Below are positions 29,351 to 39,160 of a stretch of DNA of 64,000 bases, in pieces. The notes under the pieces are model-generated. The model did not search any database. It was not told where the DNA came from and saw only the letters and a list, made by a program, of their open reading frames with translations. The translations under genes were made by a program, and so were the position numbers. The stretch lies in the NCBI RefSeq assembly GCF_039778605.1, contig NZ_CP156060.1, positions 2,170,001 to 2,234,000 on the forward strand. Direction: 5' to 3'. Position 1 is the stretch's first letter; every line of letters starts with the position of its first letter. The DNA is from Flavobacterium sp. WV_118_3 (lineage in GTDB: Bacteria > Bacteroidota > Bacteroidia > Flavobacteriales > Flavobacteriaceae).

Positions 29351-30208
29351 TTAAATCGCTTTCAGACTCAGGTCCATATTATAAATAGAATGCGTTAGTG
29401 CTCCGGAAGAAACATAATTTACACCACACTCGGCATAATGACGTACGGTTTCTTCGTTGATTCCGCCGGACGATTCCGTTAGACATTTTCCATTGATCAT
29501 TTCTACAGCCTTACGGGTATCCTCGTAATTGAAATTATCCAACAGTATGCGATATACACCTTCGTTTTCGAGAATTTCACGCACTTCATCCAGATTTCTG
29601 GCTTCGACGATAATTTTAAGATCAAGATTCTTTTCTGCCAGATAGGCATTTGTTTTCTGAATGGCTTGGGTGATTCCACCGGCAAAATCAATATGATTAT
29701 CTTTTAGCATAATCATATCGTATAACGCAAAACGATGATTTTCGCCGCCGGCTATTTTTACCGCCCATTTTTCGATTGCACGTATTCCTGGTGTGGTTTT
29801 ACGCGTATCAAGTATTTTCGTTCCGGTACCTTCCAGAAGCGCAACAAATACTTTTGTTTTGGTTGCGATCGCACTCATACGCTGCATCGCATTTAGCACT
29901 AATCGTTCCGCTTTTAGTATCGATTGGGAACTTCCGGAAACATGAAACGCCACATCGCCATATTTTACAGGAGTCCCATCAGCAATAAACACTTCCATCT
30001 GCAAGCCCGGGTCGACATATTGAAACACCATACGGGCAAATTCCACTCCGGCTAAAATACCGTCGTCTTTTACCAATAATTTTGCTTTTCCGGTAGCCGA
30101 TTCCGGTATACAGGCTAACGAACTATGATCACCGTCTCCTACATCTTCGCGGATCGCATTCGTAATGATCAAATCTAGTTCGTGCTGAAATTGTGCTTCT
30201 GAAATCAT
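29351..30208 (-). CDS. nadC: Nicotinate-nucleotide pyrophosphorylase (carboxylating)
   Basis: 285 aa. It converts quinolinate and PRPP to nicotinate mononucleotide, CO2 and PPi in de novo NAD synthesis. REDVGDGDHSS, TRKTTPGIRAIEKWAV, GGENHRFALYDMIMLKDNHI and the late SSGGINEETV block are diagnostic. Neither nadA nor nadB is in the window. The upstream 180 bp to the divergent GNAT gene contain no recognised promoter. Confidence 0.97.
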   Translation of the reverse strand: MISEAQFQHELDLIITNAIREDVGDGDHSSLACIPESATGKAKLLVKDDGILAGVEFARMVFQYVDPGLQMEVFIADGTPVKYGDVAFHVSGSSQSILKAERLVLNAMQRMSAIATKTKVFVALLEGTGTKILDTRKTTPGIRAIEKWAVKIAGGENHRFALYDMIMLKDNHIDFAGGITQAIQKTNAYLAEKNLDLKIIVEARNLDEVREILENEGVYRILLDNFNYEDTRKAVEMINGKCLTESSGGINEETVRHYAECGVNYVSSGALTHSIYNMDLSLKAI

Positions 30209-30447
30209 CTGTTTTCTATTGAGATGCTAAAATAGGCATTCCTTTGAAAACCTAAAAATTTAAACCCATTTTAAACCTTTATTAACGCCGGAAGACTTTC
30301 CGTTTTGCAGTAGTTTCTCCGGTTAAAATCATTGGATCATTTGCTTTTGATTTTACTATAAATGCCTAACTTTAGAACGATTAATCCGTGCTTCATTTCA
30401 ACGATCCAATCGTTCAGACGGATTTTTTACAACCAAACCTTATACGA

Positions 30448-30894
30448 ATGAACATTATCACGCAAACCAAAGGTGCCTTTACCATTTCTACCGACAAATC
30501 CAAACTGGACATCAACGTTATTCATCACTATCTGTCGCAGGAATCGTACTGGAGTAAAGATATTCCGGTAGCCCGTATTCAGAAATCGATTGAAAACGCA
30601 CTTTGTTTTGGTATTTTTCACGAAAACAAACAAGTGGGTTATGCCAAAGTTGTCTCCGACTTTTCGACCATGGCTTATCTGGGTGATGTTTTTGTACTGG
30701 AAGCCTATCGCGGTCAAGGATTATCAAAATGGTTACTGGAGACCATTATGTCACATCCGGAATTACAGGATTTGCGACGTTGGATATTACTAACCGCTGA
30801 TGCGCACGAATTGTACCAAAAATACGGTTGGAAACCTATTGCCAGTCCGGAGAAATGGATGGAGATTCACCGGCCGGATATCTATAAAAAATAA
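30448..30894 (+). CDS. GNAT family N-acetyltransferase
   Basis: 148 aa from the ATG at 30448 (MNIITQTKGAF); an upstream in-frame start at 30388 adds 20 residues without family support. The acetyl-CoA-binding motif A is VLEAYRGQGLSKWLLE, and motif B ends LYQKYGWKPIASPEKWMEI. This subgroup acetylates small molecules or protein N-termini; the acceptor is unknown. The gene is isolated and ends at a bidirectional terminator. Confidence 0.88.
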   Translation: MNIITQTKGAFTISTDKSKLDINVIHHYLSQESYWSKDIPVARIQKSIENALCFGIFHENKQVGYAKVVSDFSTMAYLGDVFVLEAYRGQGLSKWLLETIMSHPELQDLRRWILLTADAHELYQKYGWKPIASPEKWMEIHRPDIYKK

Positions 30895-30898
30895 ACAA

Positions 30899-30932
30899 AA
30901 AAGGGATACCTGAAAAAACAAGTATCCCTTTT
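30899..30932. terminator. Bidirectional terminator between GNAT and beta-barrel genes
   Basis: Stem AAAAGGGATAC (30899-30909) with GTATCCCTTTT (30922-30932) and a 12-nt loop, between convergent genes. Confidence 0.85.
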
Positions 30933-30974
30933 AACAGATTCCGGGTAAAAACATATCCGGTATCCTATTTCGTT

Positions 30975-31598
30975 TTATTTTATTGTAAAATTCATTCCTA
31001 CATTCAAGGCAACTCTGGAATTTCGGTACGACTTATCCTCTTTTTTTTGAGCCAGATCAGAAAAACCGGATTGACTATCGCATTCTACAAATAATTTAAG
31101 TTTGTCTGTAACCGGGATTTTAAGTCCAACTCCCAAAGCCAATCCCCAATCGGTTTGATTAAAATACTCTTTTACATCCCGTTTAAACCGCGAATCTTTC
31201 GCACTTAATAAAAAGCCCACATAAGGACCAAGATCCAGGTACCAGTTGCGCTTTTTTCCAAAATGCCAGCTTGCGGTTACCGGAACTGTCAGATAATCCA
31301 AATCGTAATTGGTTCCATAAGTAATATAGGGTGTATCTATTAAATAGATTGATCCCCGATTCCATCCTTTTTGATCATAGGTCAGTTTTGTTTTGATACT
31401 CCATTGATCTGAAAAGTAATAATCGATCGACACTCCCGCATTCATACCATAGTGCTCTTTTGTCTCTTCACTTCCTTTTTGCACCGTTGCATAATTAAAA
31501 CCCAGATTCGCTCCGAGTTCTACATCTCCTTTTTGCTGCGCACCAGACTGTATTACAAATCCAAAAACGGCCGCAACAGCCATAATTACTTTTTTCAT
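30975..31598 (-). CDS. Outer membrane beta-barrel protein
   Basis: 207 aa from the ATG at 31598, which gives a signal peptide (MKKVIMAVAAVFGFVIQSGAQ). The mature part alternates in amphipathic beta-strands (VELGANLGFNYATV, WHFGKKRNWYLDLGPYVGF, RVALNVGMNFTIK) and ends in a charged-hydrophobic strand, as in PorT/OmpW-like eight-stranded barrels. A -7-like TATTTTTG is at the complement of 31617-31624. Ligand or role unknown. Confidence 0.85.
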   Translation of the reverse strand: MKKVIMAVAAVFGFVIQSGAQQKGDVELGANLGFNYATVQKGSEETKEHYGMNAGVSIDYYFSDQWSIKTKLTYDQKGWNRGSIYLIDTPYITYGTNYDLDYLTVPVTASWHFGKKRNWYLDLGPYVGFLLSAKDSRFKRDVKEYFNQTDWGLALGVGLKIPVTDKLKLFVECDSQSGFSDLAQKKEDKSYRNSRVALNVGMNFTIK

Positions 31599-31654
31599 AT
31601 TTTTTTTATCAGGCCGCAAAAATAAGACTAAATCAGAAATCCGAAAGAAAAAGT

Positions 31655-32779
31655 TTACACCGTTTTCAACGCTTCCACCAACAAATCGATATCTTCTTTT
31701 GTATTGAAATGACTTAATGAAATCCGCAGACTTGGTTTTTTCAAATCGTCGTCCGAAAGTATTTCTGCCAATACATGCGACGGCTTGATACTTCCCGACT
31801 GACAAGCACTTCCGCGCGAAACAGCAATCCCTTTCATATCGAGATTAAACAATATCATCGCGGTTTTATCATTAGAAAACGGCAACAATACATTCGCAAT
31901 ATTATAAAATCCATTTTCACCACCGTTGATCTGCGTACCCGGAAAAGCAGTCTGCAACGCGTTTATCAGATATTGTTTAAGTTCGGTGATCTGATTGCGT
32001 TCGGTTTCCAAATTGGCATACGACAATTCTAATGCTTTTGCCATCCCTACGATCTGATGTACCGCTTCGGTTCCGGCGCGCAATCCTTTTTCCTGTTCGC
32101 CGCCATATAACAACGGCTGGATTCCGGTATTTTTTCGGACAAATGCGAATCCCACTCCTTTTGGCCCGTGGAATTTATGCGCACTTGCCGCTACAAAATC
32201 GACCGGCAACTCCTGCAAGTCCATTTCGGTTTTACCAATCGACTGTACCGTATCCGAATGAAAATAAGCCCCGTGTTGTTTACAGATACGCCCGGTTCTT
32301 TCCAAATCCAGAATTGTTCCGGTTTCGTTATTGACATGCATCAAACTCACCAGTGTTTTTTGTTCCTGTCCGAGTAATTCGCTCAGATGTGCGAAATCGA
32401 TTCCACCATTTGGTAATACGTTTACATAATCGACCGAAATGGCATATTCGTGTTGCAACACTTCCACCGTATGCAATACGGCATGATGCTCCACTTTGGA
32501 AGTAATAATACGGTGCACTCCTAAATCTTTAACCGCCGAACGCAAAACCCAGTTATCGGCTTCCGTACCACAAGACATAAAAATAATTTCCTGCGCATTG
32601 GCGTTTAGCTGTTTGGCAATCGATTTCCGGGCCGTTTCCAACAATACTTTGGCACTACGCCCGAAACTATGTGTCGACGACGGATTCCCGTAGTCTTCCG
32701 ATAAAACGGCTACCATCTGCTGTACCACTTCCGGCCGGATCGCCGTGGTGGATGCATTATCCAGATATACTTTTTTCAT
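31655..32779 (-). CDS. Cysteine desulfurase (NifS/IscS-like)
   Basis: 374 aa, class V aminotransferase fold. MKKVYLDNASTTAIRPEV starts the protein, the PLP lysine is in ASAHKFHGPKG and the sulfur-accepting cysteine in SRGSACQSGS. It removes sulfur from L-cysteine for Fe-S clusters or tRNA thiolation. There is no iscU or sufE next to it, so which pathway it feeds cannot be told. It is 2 nt downstream of the EamA transporter gene. Confidence 0.93.
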   Translation of the reverse strand: MKKVYLDNASTTAIRPEVVQQMVAVLSEDYGNPSSTHSFGRSAKVLLETARKSIAKQLNANAQEIIFMSCGTEADNWVLRSAVKDLGVHRIITSKVEHHAVLHTVEVLQHEYAISVDYVNVLPNGGIDFAHLSELLGQEQKTLVSLMHVNNETGTILDLERTGRICKQHGAYFHSDTVQSIGKTEMDLQELPVDFVAASAHKFHGPKGVGFAFVRKNTGIQPLLYGGEQEKGLRAGTEAVHQIVGMAKALELSYANLETERNQITELKQYLINALQTAFPGTQINGGENGFYNIANVLLPFSNDKTAMILFNLDMKGIAVSRGSACQSGSIKPSHVLAEILSDDDLKKPSLRISLSHFNTKEDIDLLVEALKTV

Positions 32780-32781
32780 AA

Positions 32782-33684
32782 CTATACTTCTAACTGTTTT
32801 TTATGCCGTCTGAAGAGTAACTTTTCATTAAAAACCACAATCGAAACCAAAATCAATGAATAGGCCGACAATTGCTGTACACTTACCGGTTCTTTAAAAT
32901 AGAAAACTGCCAACAGGAAATTGATGATCGGATTGATATAGATCATGATTCCCACCGTCGCCGAGCTAACTCCTTTTAACGCATACAAATTTAAAAACAA
33001 TGGTATTATCGTGAACACCACAACAATGATCAATAAATAACCATAAAACAAACCTTCTGTTGGCAAAGCGCCACTATACACCGGATAAAACGGCAACATA
33101 CAAATTCCGGCTACCAACAACTGTATATTTAACAGCAGGAATTTATCCATTTCGCTATTTTTGCGTTGGCTCACGAGATACAACGCATAGGTTGCCGCTA
33201 CAATCAGGCTGTAAAAAATATCCATAAAGTGATTGTACGATAACAATACACAACTAAAAACACTAATTCCTACGGCTGTCCATTGCGCGTTACTGAGCTT
33301 TTCGCGAAGTATAAAATAGGCGAAAACAGTTGTCAGAATCGGACATACCAGATAGGCAAACGAAGCCGCCTTAACACTCACATGGTTCATCACAAAGATA
33401 AAAAAGAACCAGTTTGCCATTAACAAAACGGAACCTCCCAACGTCAGAAACAGGATCTGTCGTTTATGATTGGGTAGCATATTTTTAAAATTAGCCCAGT
33501 CTTTTTTGATGATACTTCTGCGAAATACTATATTGATCAACGACATTAATACCACCCCTAAAAAGACGCGGTAAAACAAAATATCCAGTGAGGGATAATC
33601 GTGGATTGGTTTTAATCCGAGGCTAAAAAATCCCCAGATCAAAAAGGCCACAAATGCAGCCAGGTAGTATTTTGTTGCTTTCAT
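32782..33684 (-). CDS. EamA-family (RarD-like) transporter
   Basis: 300 aa with ten transmembrane helices in two EamA repeats. The opening FLIWGFFSLGLKPIHDYPSLDILFYR and the ISVFSCVLLSYNH and IMIYINPIINFLLAVFYFKEP segments match the RarD/chloramphenicol-sensitive branch. It probably exports small metabolites from the inner membrane; the substrate is unknown. A -7-like TACCTTTG lies at the complement of 33704-33711, within the terminator of the upstream MFS gene. Confidence 0.87.
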   Translation of the reverse strand: MKATKYYLAAFVAFLIWGFFSLGLKPIHDYPSLDILFYRVFLGVVLMSLINIVFRRSIIKKDWANFKNMLPNHKRQILFLTLGGSVLLMANWFFFIFVMNHVSVKAASFAYLVCPILTTVFAYFILREKLSNAQWTAVGISVFSCVLLSYNHFMDIFYSLIVAATYALYLVSQRKNSEMDKFLLLNIQLLVAGICMLPFYPVYSGALPTEGLFYGYLLIIVVVFTIIPLFLNLYALKGVSSATVGIMIYINPIINFLLAVFYFKEPVSVQQLSAYSLILVSIVVFNEKLLFRRHKKQLEV

Positions 33685-33695
33685 CAGAAAATAAA

Positions 33696-33732
33696 ATTCG
33701 GAGCAAAGGTAACGATTTCCCCTGCTCCGAAT
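33696..33732 (-). terminator. Terminator downstream of the sugar MFS gene
   Basis: Perfect 10-bp stem ATTCGGAGCA (33696-33705) with TGCTCCGAAT (33723-33732), followed by TTTTATTTT on the minus strand, 26 nt after the transporter stop. Confidence 0.8.
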
Positions 33733-33757
33733 CTGAATTTAGCTTTTTCTTAATCTA

Positions 33758-35518
33758 TTAATGCGTTGCTTTTACTTCTGTTGCATCCACGTCTATATTT
33801 TGTCTGGCCAGTATCGATTTTACAATGATCGCAAAGAAAGTCAGGTAGGCAAAACAAATCACCGGAATCACATACGAATTATGAATTCCGATAATATCGG
33901 CCAATTTCCCCTGAATAGGCGGAATAATACCACCTCCTAAAATCATCATCACCAAAAAAGCCGATCCTTGTGCCGTGTATTTCCCCAATCCCATAATGGA
34001 AAGGCTAAAAATGGCCGGCCACATAATACTACAGGCCAAACCACCCGCCAGAAAGGCATAAATCGCAACAATACCCTCTGTCATGAGTCCGGTTACCATA
34101 GCGATAAGCCCCATACATCCAAAAATCATCAGGGTTCTTGCCGGTTTGTCTTTACTCAGGAAGAAAGCCCCAATCTGTGCTACTACGCAAATCACATAAT
34201 AATACAGCGGTTTCACATCCTGTCCTACCAGGATATTGAGTCGTATAACAATCACAAATGCGATTAATGGCACTGCGATTAATGCTATTATTTTTTTTGT
34301 CTGACTTAAATTAAACACACTGATCGCTCCGGCCCAACGTCCGATCATTAAACTTCCCCAATACATGGAAACATAAGGTGCAATTTCAGACGACTTATAG
34401 CCTCCGAATTCCTTAAGCCCGAGTAGCTCGCCAAGGTTGCTTCCAATGGCTACCTCCACGCCTACATAGGTAAAGATGGCCAACATCCCTAAAACCAATT
34501 GCGGATATTGCATCGCACCCCAGCCTTCGCTTTTTTTCACGGCACTTCGTTTCACAAATAACAAGCCGCCGATAATTACCAATAATCCGCCGGACAACCA
34601 GAACATTCTCTTTTTTTCAAGCGGTCCTTTAAGCACAGTTATCTCCGCCTCTATCTTTTTTACCACACGATCGGCCTCTACATGATCATCATCCTCCGAA
34701 ACAGTGGCTTTTATTGCTTTAATTTCTTTTTTAAGCACTTCAATTTTTCGTGCTTCTTCGCTTTTATAACTATTAAAAACCGGAACAAAAATAACTACCA
34801 GCAATACCGTCATCACGATCAGGAAACGCATTGCTTTACCTGCTTTCTCCATTGGTTCGTCTGAAATTCCGGCCGGTACTTTTTTCGAAAAATAGAACAT
34901 GGCAGCTGCACCCAGAAATAACAATCCTACGCAGATGTATAACAGGATTACTTTGTCGAGTTCAAGGTGTTTGATCTGTTCATCGGTTACCGATGCGGTA
35001 GTCCCGAATAAGGCAAGCCCCACAATGATTGGTCCGATAGTGGTTCCGAATGAATTGATACCGCCTCCCAGATTCACCCGGCTGGCTCCTGTTTTGGGGT
35101 CGCCCAGTGAAATAGCAAACGGATTGGCTGCTGTTTGTTGCAGCGAAAAACCAAGTGCTACGATAAAAAGACCGATCAACATTCCCAGATATATATTGCT
35201 TTCAACCGCCAGAATCATCGCTCCCGCTCCTAAGGCCGAAAACAGAAGTCCGTAGACAATACTCTTTTTATATCCCCAGTTCCCTACGACATCTCTCCCT
35301 TTAAAGGTTCCGAAGATAAACAGCAACAAGGCTCCTGTATAATAGGCCGTATAAAAGGCAAAATCGATCAACTGGGACTGGAATTGGTCGAGTGAAAAAT
35401 AATGTTTACAAAAGGGGATAAAAATACTGTTTCCCGCAGCGATAAAACCCCAGAAAAAAAACACATTAATCAGGGTATACAGCGCCGGATAGTTGGTCTT
35501 AGTTGGCGATACTTCCAT
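33758..35518 (-). CDS. Sugar MFS transporter (fucose/glucose permease-like) with a long central insert
   Basis: 586 aa from the ATG at 35518 ([19 protein letters not shown]). A longer in-frame start overlaps a -7-like TATATTTG (complement of 35555-35562) and is rejected. The FHS-family features are [27 protein letters not shown] and [14 protein letters not shown]. At ~586 aa it is about 150 residues longer than FucP-type permeases. The extra length is a central region with two further TM helices around a charged coiled-coil-like loop ([19 protein letters not shown] and onward). It imports a sugar by proton symport; which one is unknown. Confidence 0.88.
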   Translation of the reverse strand: MEVSPTKTNYPALYTLINVFFFWGFIAAGNSIFIPFCKHYFSLDQFQSQLIDFAFYTAYYTGALLLFIFGTFKGRDVVGNWGYKKSIVYGLLFSALGAGAMILAVESNIYLGMLIGLFIVALGFSLQQTAANPFAISLGDPKTGASRVNLGGGINSFGTTIGPIIVGLALFGTTASVTDEQIKHLELDKVILLYICVGLLFLGAAAMFYFSKKVPAGISDEPMEKAGKAMRFLIVMTVLLVVIFVPVFNSYKSEEARKIEVLKKEIKAIKATVSEDDDHVEADRVVKKIEAEITVLKGPLEKKRMFWLSGGLLVIIGGLLFVKRSAVKKSEGWGAMQYPQLVLGMLAIFTYVGVEVAIGSNLGELLGLKEFGGYKSSEIAPYVSMYWGSLMIGRWAGAISVFNLSQTKKIIALIAVPLIAFVIVIRLNILVGQDVKPLYYYVICVVAQIGAFFLSKDKPARTLMIFGCMGLIAMVTGLMTEGIVAIYAFLAGGLACSIMWPAIFSLSIMGLGKYTAQGSAFLVMMILGGGIIPPIQGKLADIIGIHNSYVIPVICFAYLTFFAIIVKSILARQNIDVDATEVKATH

Positions 35519-35640
35519 AAGTACAAGAACTTGATTTAGATTAGTTATGAGTTTCAAATATAGCAATTAAGTTGAATTTCATCTGATCCGTCCGGAGTAA
35601 ATACAAAAAAAGTTACTTTTGTTGCAAATTCTATACTCAA

Positions 35641-36603
35641 ATGAAAAAAGTTTTTAGCGCATTTGCATGCTTATTCCTTCTGAATAGCTGTGACGACGGT
35701 GATATTGTCGTGGAGACCTTTGATTTTGGCAGTGTTGCCGTTCAAAAATGCACCAACAATGACATCTTATTGAAAACCAGTGGTAATCAGTTAATGCTTT
35801 TAAATATCAGTCCTTCGTTTTTCAAAAATGAAGAAACACCTCTTAATACGCCAAGAGTCTATACAATTCTTAATCCGACCGATATTATCTATCGTACGTA
35901 TTCAGGCAGTGTAACTTCTTCCTCTATCTGTTCGATCATACCGCCTTCCACCCCGTCGGTAGTGGATGAATTTAATGTAAAACCCGGAGGAACCGTTGCA
36001 ATAACCACCACGATGATTCCAACTGTTGATCCTACCTCCCTGTCGACCCAGATCAGCTATAGTCATTTGATTAAATTTAAGAACACGCAGTTTAGCAATA
36101 ATACTTCAACGCTTTCATTCCCGGATTATCTTTTCGGGACCTACACTTCGGCCAATAACACTTTAAGTTTTTCGTTTCCGGGAGCGGTTCCGCAAAATTG
36201 CTCGGACAACAAAATTTATCTTAAAAACGGTGGTCAATTTTTACTGGTCGATTTACCTGCCGGTTCGTATCCAAGTCAGGCCGGAACGCAAACCATCAAT
36301 TTGGGAGATACCGCAAAGGTGATTTACAGAATGTATTCCTCGTCGGTTACCGGGTCGAATCCTGACTATTCTGCCGTTGTTGCCTGCGCCGGAAGTGCCC
36401 CTGTCGCTCCGATTGTTTTAAGCGAAGAATGGATCGCCAGTCAAGGTAGTATTACGATCGTTACAACCGAAATTTTTGATCCGACCAATACAACTGTTAT
36501 CGGATATAAACACAACCTGACATTCCAAAATATTGTTTACCAAAAAGGCACGCAATCCTTCACTCATCCGCAATATACTTTTGGAGATTACATCACAAAC
36601 TAA
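35641..36603 (+). CDS. Hypothetical lipoprotein with duplicated domain
   Basis: 320 aa. The signal peptide ends in the lipobox LLNSC (C17), followed by DDGD, so export to the outer membrane, possibly its surface, is likely. Two ~140-residue repeats start CTNNDILLKTSGNQLMLLN and CSDNKIYLKNGGQFLLVDL. Each continues IIYRTYSGSVT or VIYRMYSSSVT and ends FPDYLFGTY or HPQYTFGDY. I do not recognise the family. The gene stands alone and ends at a strong terminator. Confidence 0.82.
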   Translation: MKKVFSAFACLFLLNSCDDGDIVVETFDFGSVAVQKCTNNDILLKTSGNQLMLLNISPSFFKNEETPLNTPRVYTILNPTDIIYRTYSGSVTSSSICSIIPPSTPSVVDEFNVKPGGTVAITTTMIPTVDPTSLSTQISYSHLIKFKNTQFSNNTSTLSFPDYLFGTYTSANNTLSFSFPGAVPQNCSDNKIYLKNGGQFLLVDLPAGSYPSQAGTQTINLGDTAKVIYRMYSSSVTGSNPDYSAVVACAGSAPVAPIVLSEEWIASQGSITIVTTEIFDPTNTTVIGYKHNLTFQNIVYQKGTQSFTHPQYTFGDYITN

Positions 36604-36620
36604 TACAACAATATTCTAAA

Positions 36621-36664
36621 AAGCATAAAAAAAGACCGGACATATCCGGTCTTTTTTTATGCTT
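36621..36664. terminator. Bidirectional terminator
   Basis: Perfect ~20-bp inverted repeat centred on GACCGGA-CATA-TCCGGTC with A and T runs. It serves the lipoprotein gene (+) and overlaps the stop of the convergent Smr gene (-). Confidence 0.9.
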
Positions 36665-37217
36665 AGCGATTTGCATTTTGTTTAAAATAAACCGCTGTCG
36701 CTCCCAATCCGTACTTCTGATAATCGGCATCCTGAAAGACAACCGAGTCATATCGTCCCAGTAAAAAATCCAGCTCGGCTTTTAAAATTCCTTCCCCGAC
36801 ACCATGGATAAAAACAATTCTGGGAATCCTGTTTTTTATCGCAAATTCGATTTGACGTTGCGCCGTTTCCATTTGCACTGTCAGGATATCATAGTTTGAC
36901 ATTCCTCGTTTTGAGGGTACCAATTTTTCAATATGTAAATCGATTTCCAGGACAAATTCATCCTTACGGGAACGCTTTTCTTTTACAAAAGAGCGCTTTT
37001 TAGGCAGCTCTTTTTCTTTTAAAACAGCATCTAAAGTCATACCTGAATTAAAAACATCTAACTTACTGGATTTATCCATCTTAATAAGTTCGTTGACAAA
37101 AAATGTCATCAAAAATCCATCACTAGTTTCCACTAAAACCTGATCCTTTTTTACTTCTTTTACCACGCCACTGATATCCTCATCAAGTGCCGCAACATGG
37201 TCTCCTATATTAAACAT
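36663..37217 (-). CDS. Smr-domain protein with N-terminal DUF2027-like region
   Basis: 184 aa. An SH3-like N-terminus (IGDHVAALDEDISGVVKEVKKDQVLVE) is followed by a linker and a C-terminal Smr domain at about 105-182. The Smr domain includes LEIDLHIEKL, FIHGVGEGILKAEL and the closing GLGATAVYF. Smr domains are nucleases of RNA or DNA with a DLHG/HGxG active region; here the first motif reads DLHI. It is shorter than Bacteroides DUF2027 proteins. Its start overlaps the upstream small gene by 8 nt. Confidence 0.85.
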   Translation of the reverse strand: MFNIGDHVAALDEDISGVVKEVKKDQVLVETSDGFLMTFFVNELIKMDKSSKLDVFNSGMTLDAVLKEKELPKKRSFVKEKRSRKDEFVLEIDLHIEKLVPSKRGMSNYDILTVQMETAQRQIEFAIKNRIPRIVFIHGVGEGILKAELDFLLGRYDSVVFQDADYQKYGLGATAVYFKQNANR

Positions 37218-37392
37218 CTTCTTCCTCCTTTTCCTGATTTTTACCCGGCACTTTCTCCATTAGTTTCATCATCCCGTAAAAGAAAATCACCACTGCTATT
37301 ATCTGCACCCAGATGTTTGGATGGGGTTGTGTTTGTTCGTACAAGGCCCAGGCGCCCATTCCGAAAAACAACAGTATATACATCGTTTTCAT
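37210..37392 (-). CDS. Small hypothetical membrane protein
   Basis: 60 aa with two hydrophobic stretches (YILLFFGMGAWALYE and WVQIIAVVIFFYGMMKL) and a charged tail (NQEKEEEDV). The 8-nt overlap with the downstream Smr gene, same strand, supports it being translated. I know of no function. Confidence 0.65.
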   Translation of the reverse strand: MKTMYILLFFGMGAWALYEQTQPHPNIWVQIIAVVIFFYGMMKLMEKVPGKNQEKEEEDV

Positions 37393-37483
37393 ATCACTTG
37401 TTTTATTTTATTCAAAAATAGCAAACTTTTGCATTCCTCTTCTTTTCTAACCAGCAACTTACCTTCTGTCGTAATTCCAATAA

Positions 37484-37507
37484 AAAAGCAGCCCGAAGGC
37501 TGCTTTT
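37484..37507 (-). terminator. Terminator downstream of rocD
   Basis: Perfect 10-bp stem AAAAGCAGCC (37484-37493) / GGCTGCTTTT (37498-37507) with a CGAA tetraloop, followed by T residues on the minus strand. Confidence 0.88.
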
Positions 37508-37535
37508 ACAATATAAACAATATTCTAAATTATTT

Positions 37536-38780
37536 TTACTTTTCGAATTGCTTTAATGTGGTTGTGATAATACCAACACAGTCCAGCAACTGCTCTTCAT
37601 TCATCACCAAAGGCGGTGCAAAACGGATGATATTTCCATGGGTTGGTTTGGCTAAAAGACCGTTATCGCGTAACGCCATACAGATGTTCCAGGCGGTATC
37701 GCTTTCTTCTGTATCGTTGATCACTATTGCATTTAAAAGTCCTTTTCCGCGCACTAATGTACAGATCGAACTTCCGGCAATATAGTCGTTCATTTTCGCC
37801 CGGAATAATGCTCCTAATTTTTCTGCATTGACTGCCAGTTGTTCTTCTTCGACTACAGTCAACGCGGCAATTGCTACCGCAGCCGCTACCGGATTTCCTC
37901 CAAAAGTAGATCCGTGTTGTCCTAGCTTGATCACGTTCATGATTGCATCGTTTGCCAATACTGCCGAAACCGGATAGGCTCCTCCCGATAAGGCCTTACC
38001 CAAGATCAGAATGTCCGGTTGTACGTTTTCGTGTTGTACAGCCAGTAATTTTCCGGTGCGTGCAATACCCGTCTGTACCTCATCGGCAATAAAAAGGGCA
38101 TTGTGTGCTTCACACAATTCTTTCGCTTTGGCCAGATAGCCTTCGGCCGGTACATAAACGCCTGCTTCCCCCTGAATAGGTTCTACAAGGAATCCTGCAA
38201 TGTTTTTATTCGATTTAAGCGCGTTTTCCAGTGCAGCAATGTCATCATAAGGTATACGGATAAATCCTTCCGTATACGGCCCGAAATTCTTGCGGGCATT
38301 TTCGTCATTGGAAAAAGAGATAATCGTGGTGGTTCTACCGTGGAAATTGTTTTCACAAACAATAATCTGCGCCTGGTTTTCCGGAATGCCTCTTTTTTCA
38401 TATGCCCATTTACGGCATAATTTCAAAGCGGTTTCCACGGCTTCGGCTCCGGTATTCATCGGTAATACTTTATCGAATCCGAAATAACCGGTTACGAATT
38501 TTTCGTAAGCTCCCAATTTATCGTTGTAAAACGCTCTTGACGTCAATGTTAATGTTTGCGCCTGTTCGATCATCGCATTAACAATTTTCGGATGGCAATG
38601 TCCCTGGTTGACGGCTGAGTAGGCCGATAAAAAGTCATAATACTTCTTACCTTCCACATCCCAGACAAAAACACCTTCTCCTTTGCTTAATACTACCGGA
38701 AGCGGGTGATAATTATGCGCTCCGTGTTTATCTTCCAGAGCAATCGCTTCGGCAGAATTGATTTTTTCTAAAACTGACAT
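37536..38780 (-). CDS. rocD: Ornithine-oxo-acid transaminase
   Basis: 414 aa, class III aminotransferase. It converts ornithine and 2-oxoglutarate to glutamate semialdehyde and glutamate. The opening [55 protein letters not shown], and the PLP lysine in [17 protein letters not shown] are characteristic of OAT rather than ArgD. No other arginine-catabolism gene is adjacent. A terminator follows 27 nt after the stop. Confidence 0.94.
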   Translation of the reverse strand: MSVLEKINSAEAIALEDKHGAHNYHPLPVVLSKGEGVFVWDVEGKKYYDFLSAYSAVNQGHCHPKIVNAMIEQAQTLTLTSRAFYNDKLGAYEKFVTGYFGFDKVLPMNTGAEAVETALKLCRKWAYEKRGIPENQAQIIVCENNFHGRTTTIISFSNDENARKNFGPYTEGFIRIPYDDIAALENALKSNKNIAGFLVEPIQGEAGVYVPAEGYLAKAKELCEAHNALFIADEVQTGIARTGKLLAVQHENVQPDILILGKALSGGAYPVSAVLANDAIMNVIKLGQHGSTFGGNPVAAAVAIAALTVVEEEQLAVNAEKLGALFRAKMNDYIAGSSICTLVRGKGLLNAIVINDTEESDTAWNICMALRDNGLLAKPTHGNIIRFAPPLVMNEEQLLDCVGIITTTLKQFEK

Positions 38781-39160
38781 GTAAAATAGTATTGGTTTAG
38801 TGATCTGATATTCCTTCTTGTAAGGAGAGAAATCATCCTATTTATGCCGTGCAATTTACTAATTCTATTTACAATTCTAACAGTAAAACAAATTTTTAAC
38901 TGTTTTTATTAACAAAAAAGCAATTATTTTAAGCTTTTTACAATAAATACATATTTTATCACAATATGTTGCAATTCCATCCCTTTTGTTTTTTACAATA
39001 TTCCGAAACCAACGCTGTCATTCCTTTTTCGCTACTTATTTTTTGTCAATTCTGAAAAACAACTAGACAAAAAAAGCTTTTAAAGGTCATATCAAGACAA
39101 TATTAAACAGCTGTACTACAATATTTTAAATTTATTCCGTATTTCATATATTGATCAGCA
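38781..39160. other. 380-bp intergenic region without a recognised element
   Basis: AT-rich spacer between divergent rocD and the M60-like gene. I see no open frame with a credible start, no strong hairpin and no convincing TTG/TAnnTTTG pair. It must carry the promoters of both genes. Confidence 0.6.

Noticed and set aside
31599..31805. N-terminal extension of the beta-barrel protein gene
   Set aside because: It would cover the cysteine desulfurase 3' end and hide the signal peptide that starts at 31598.
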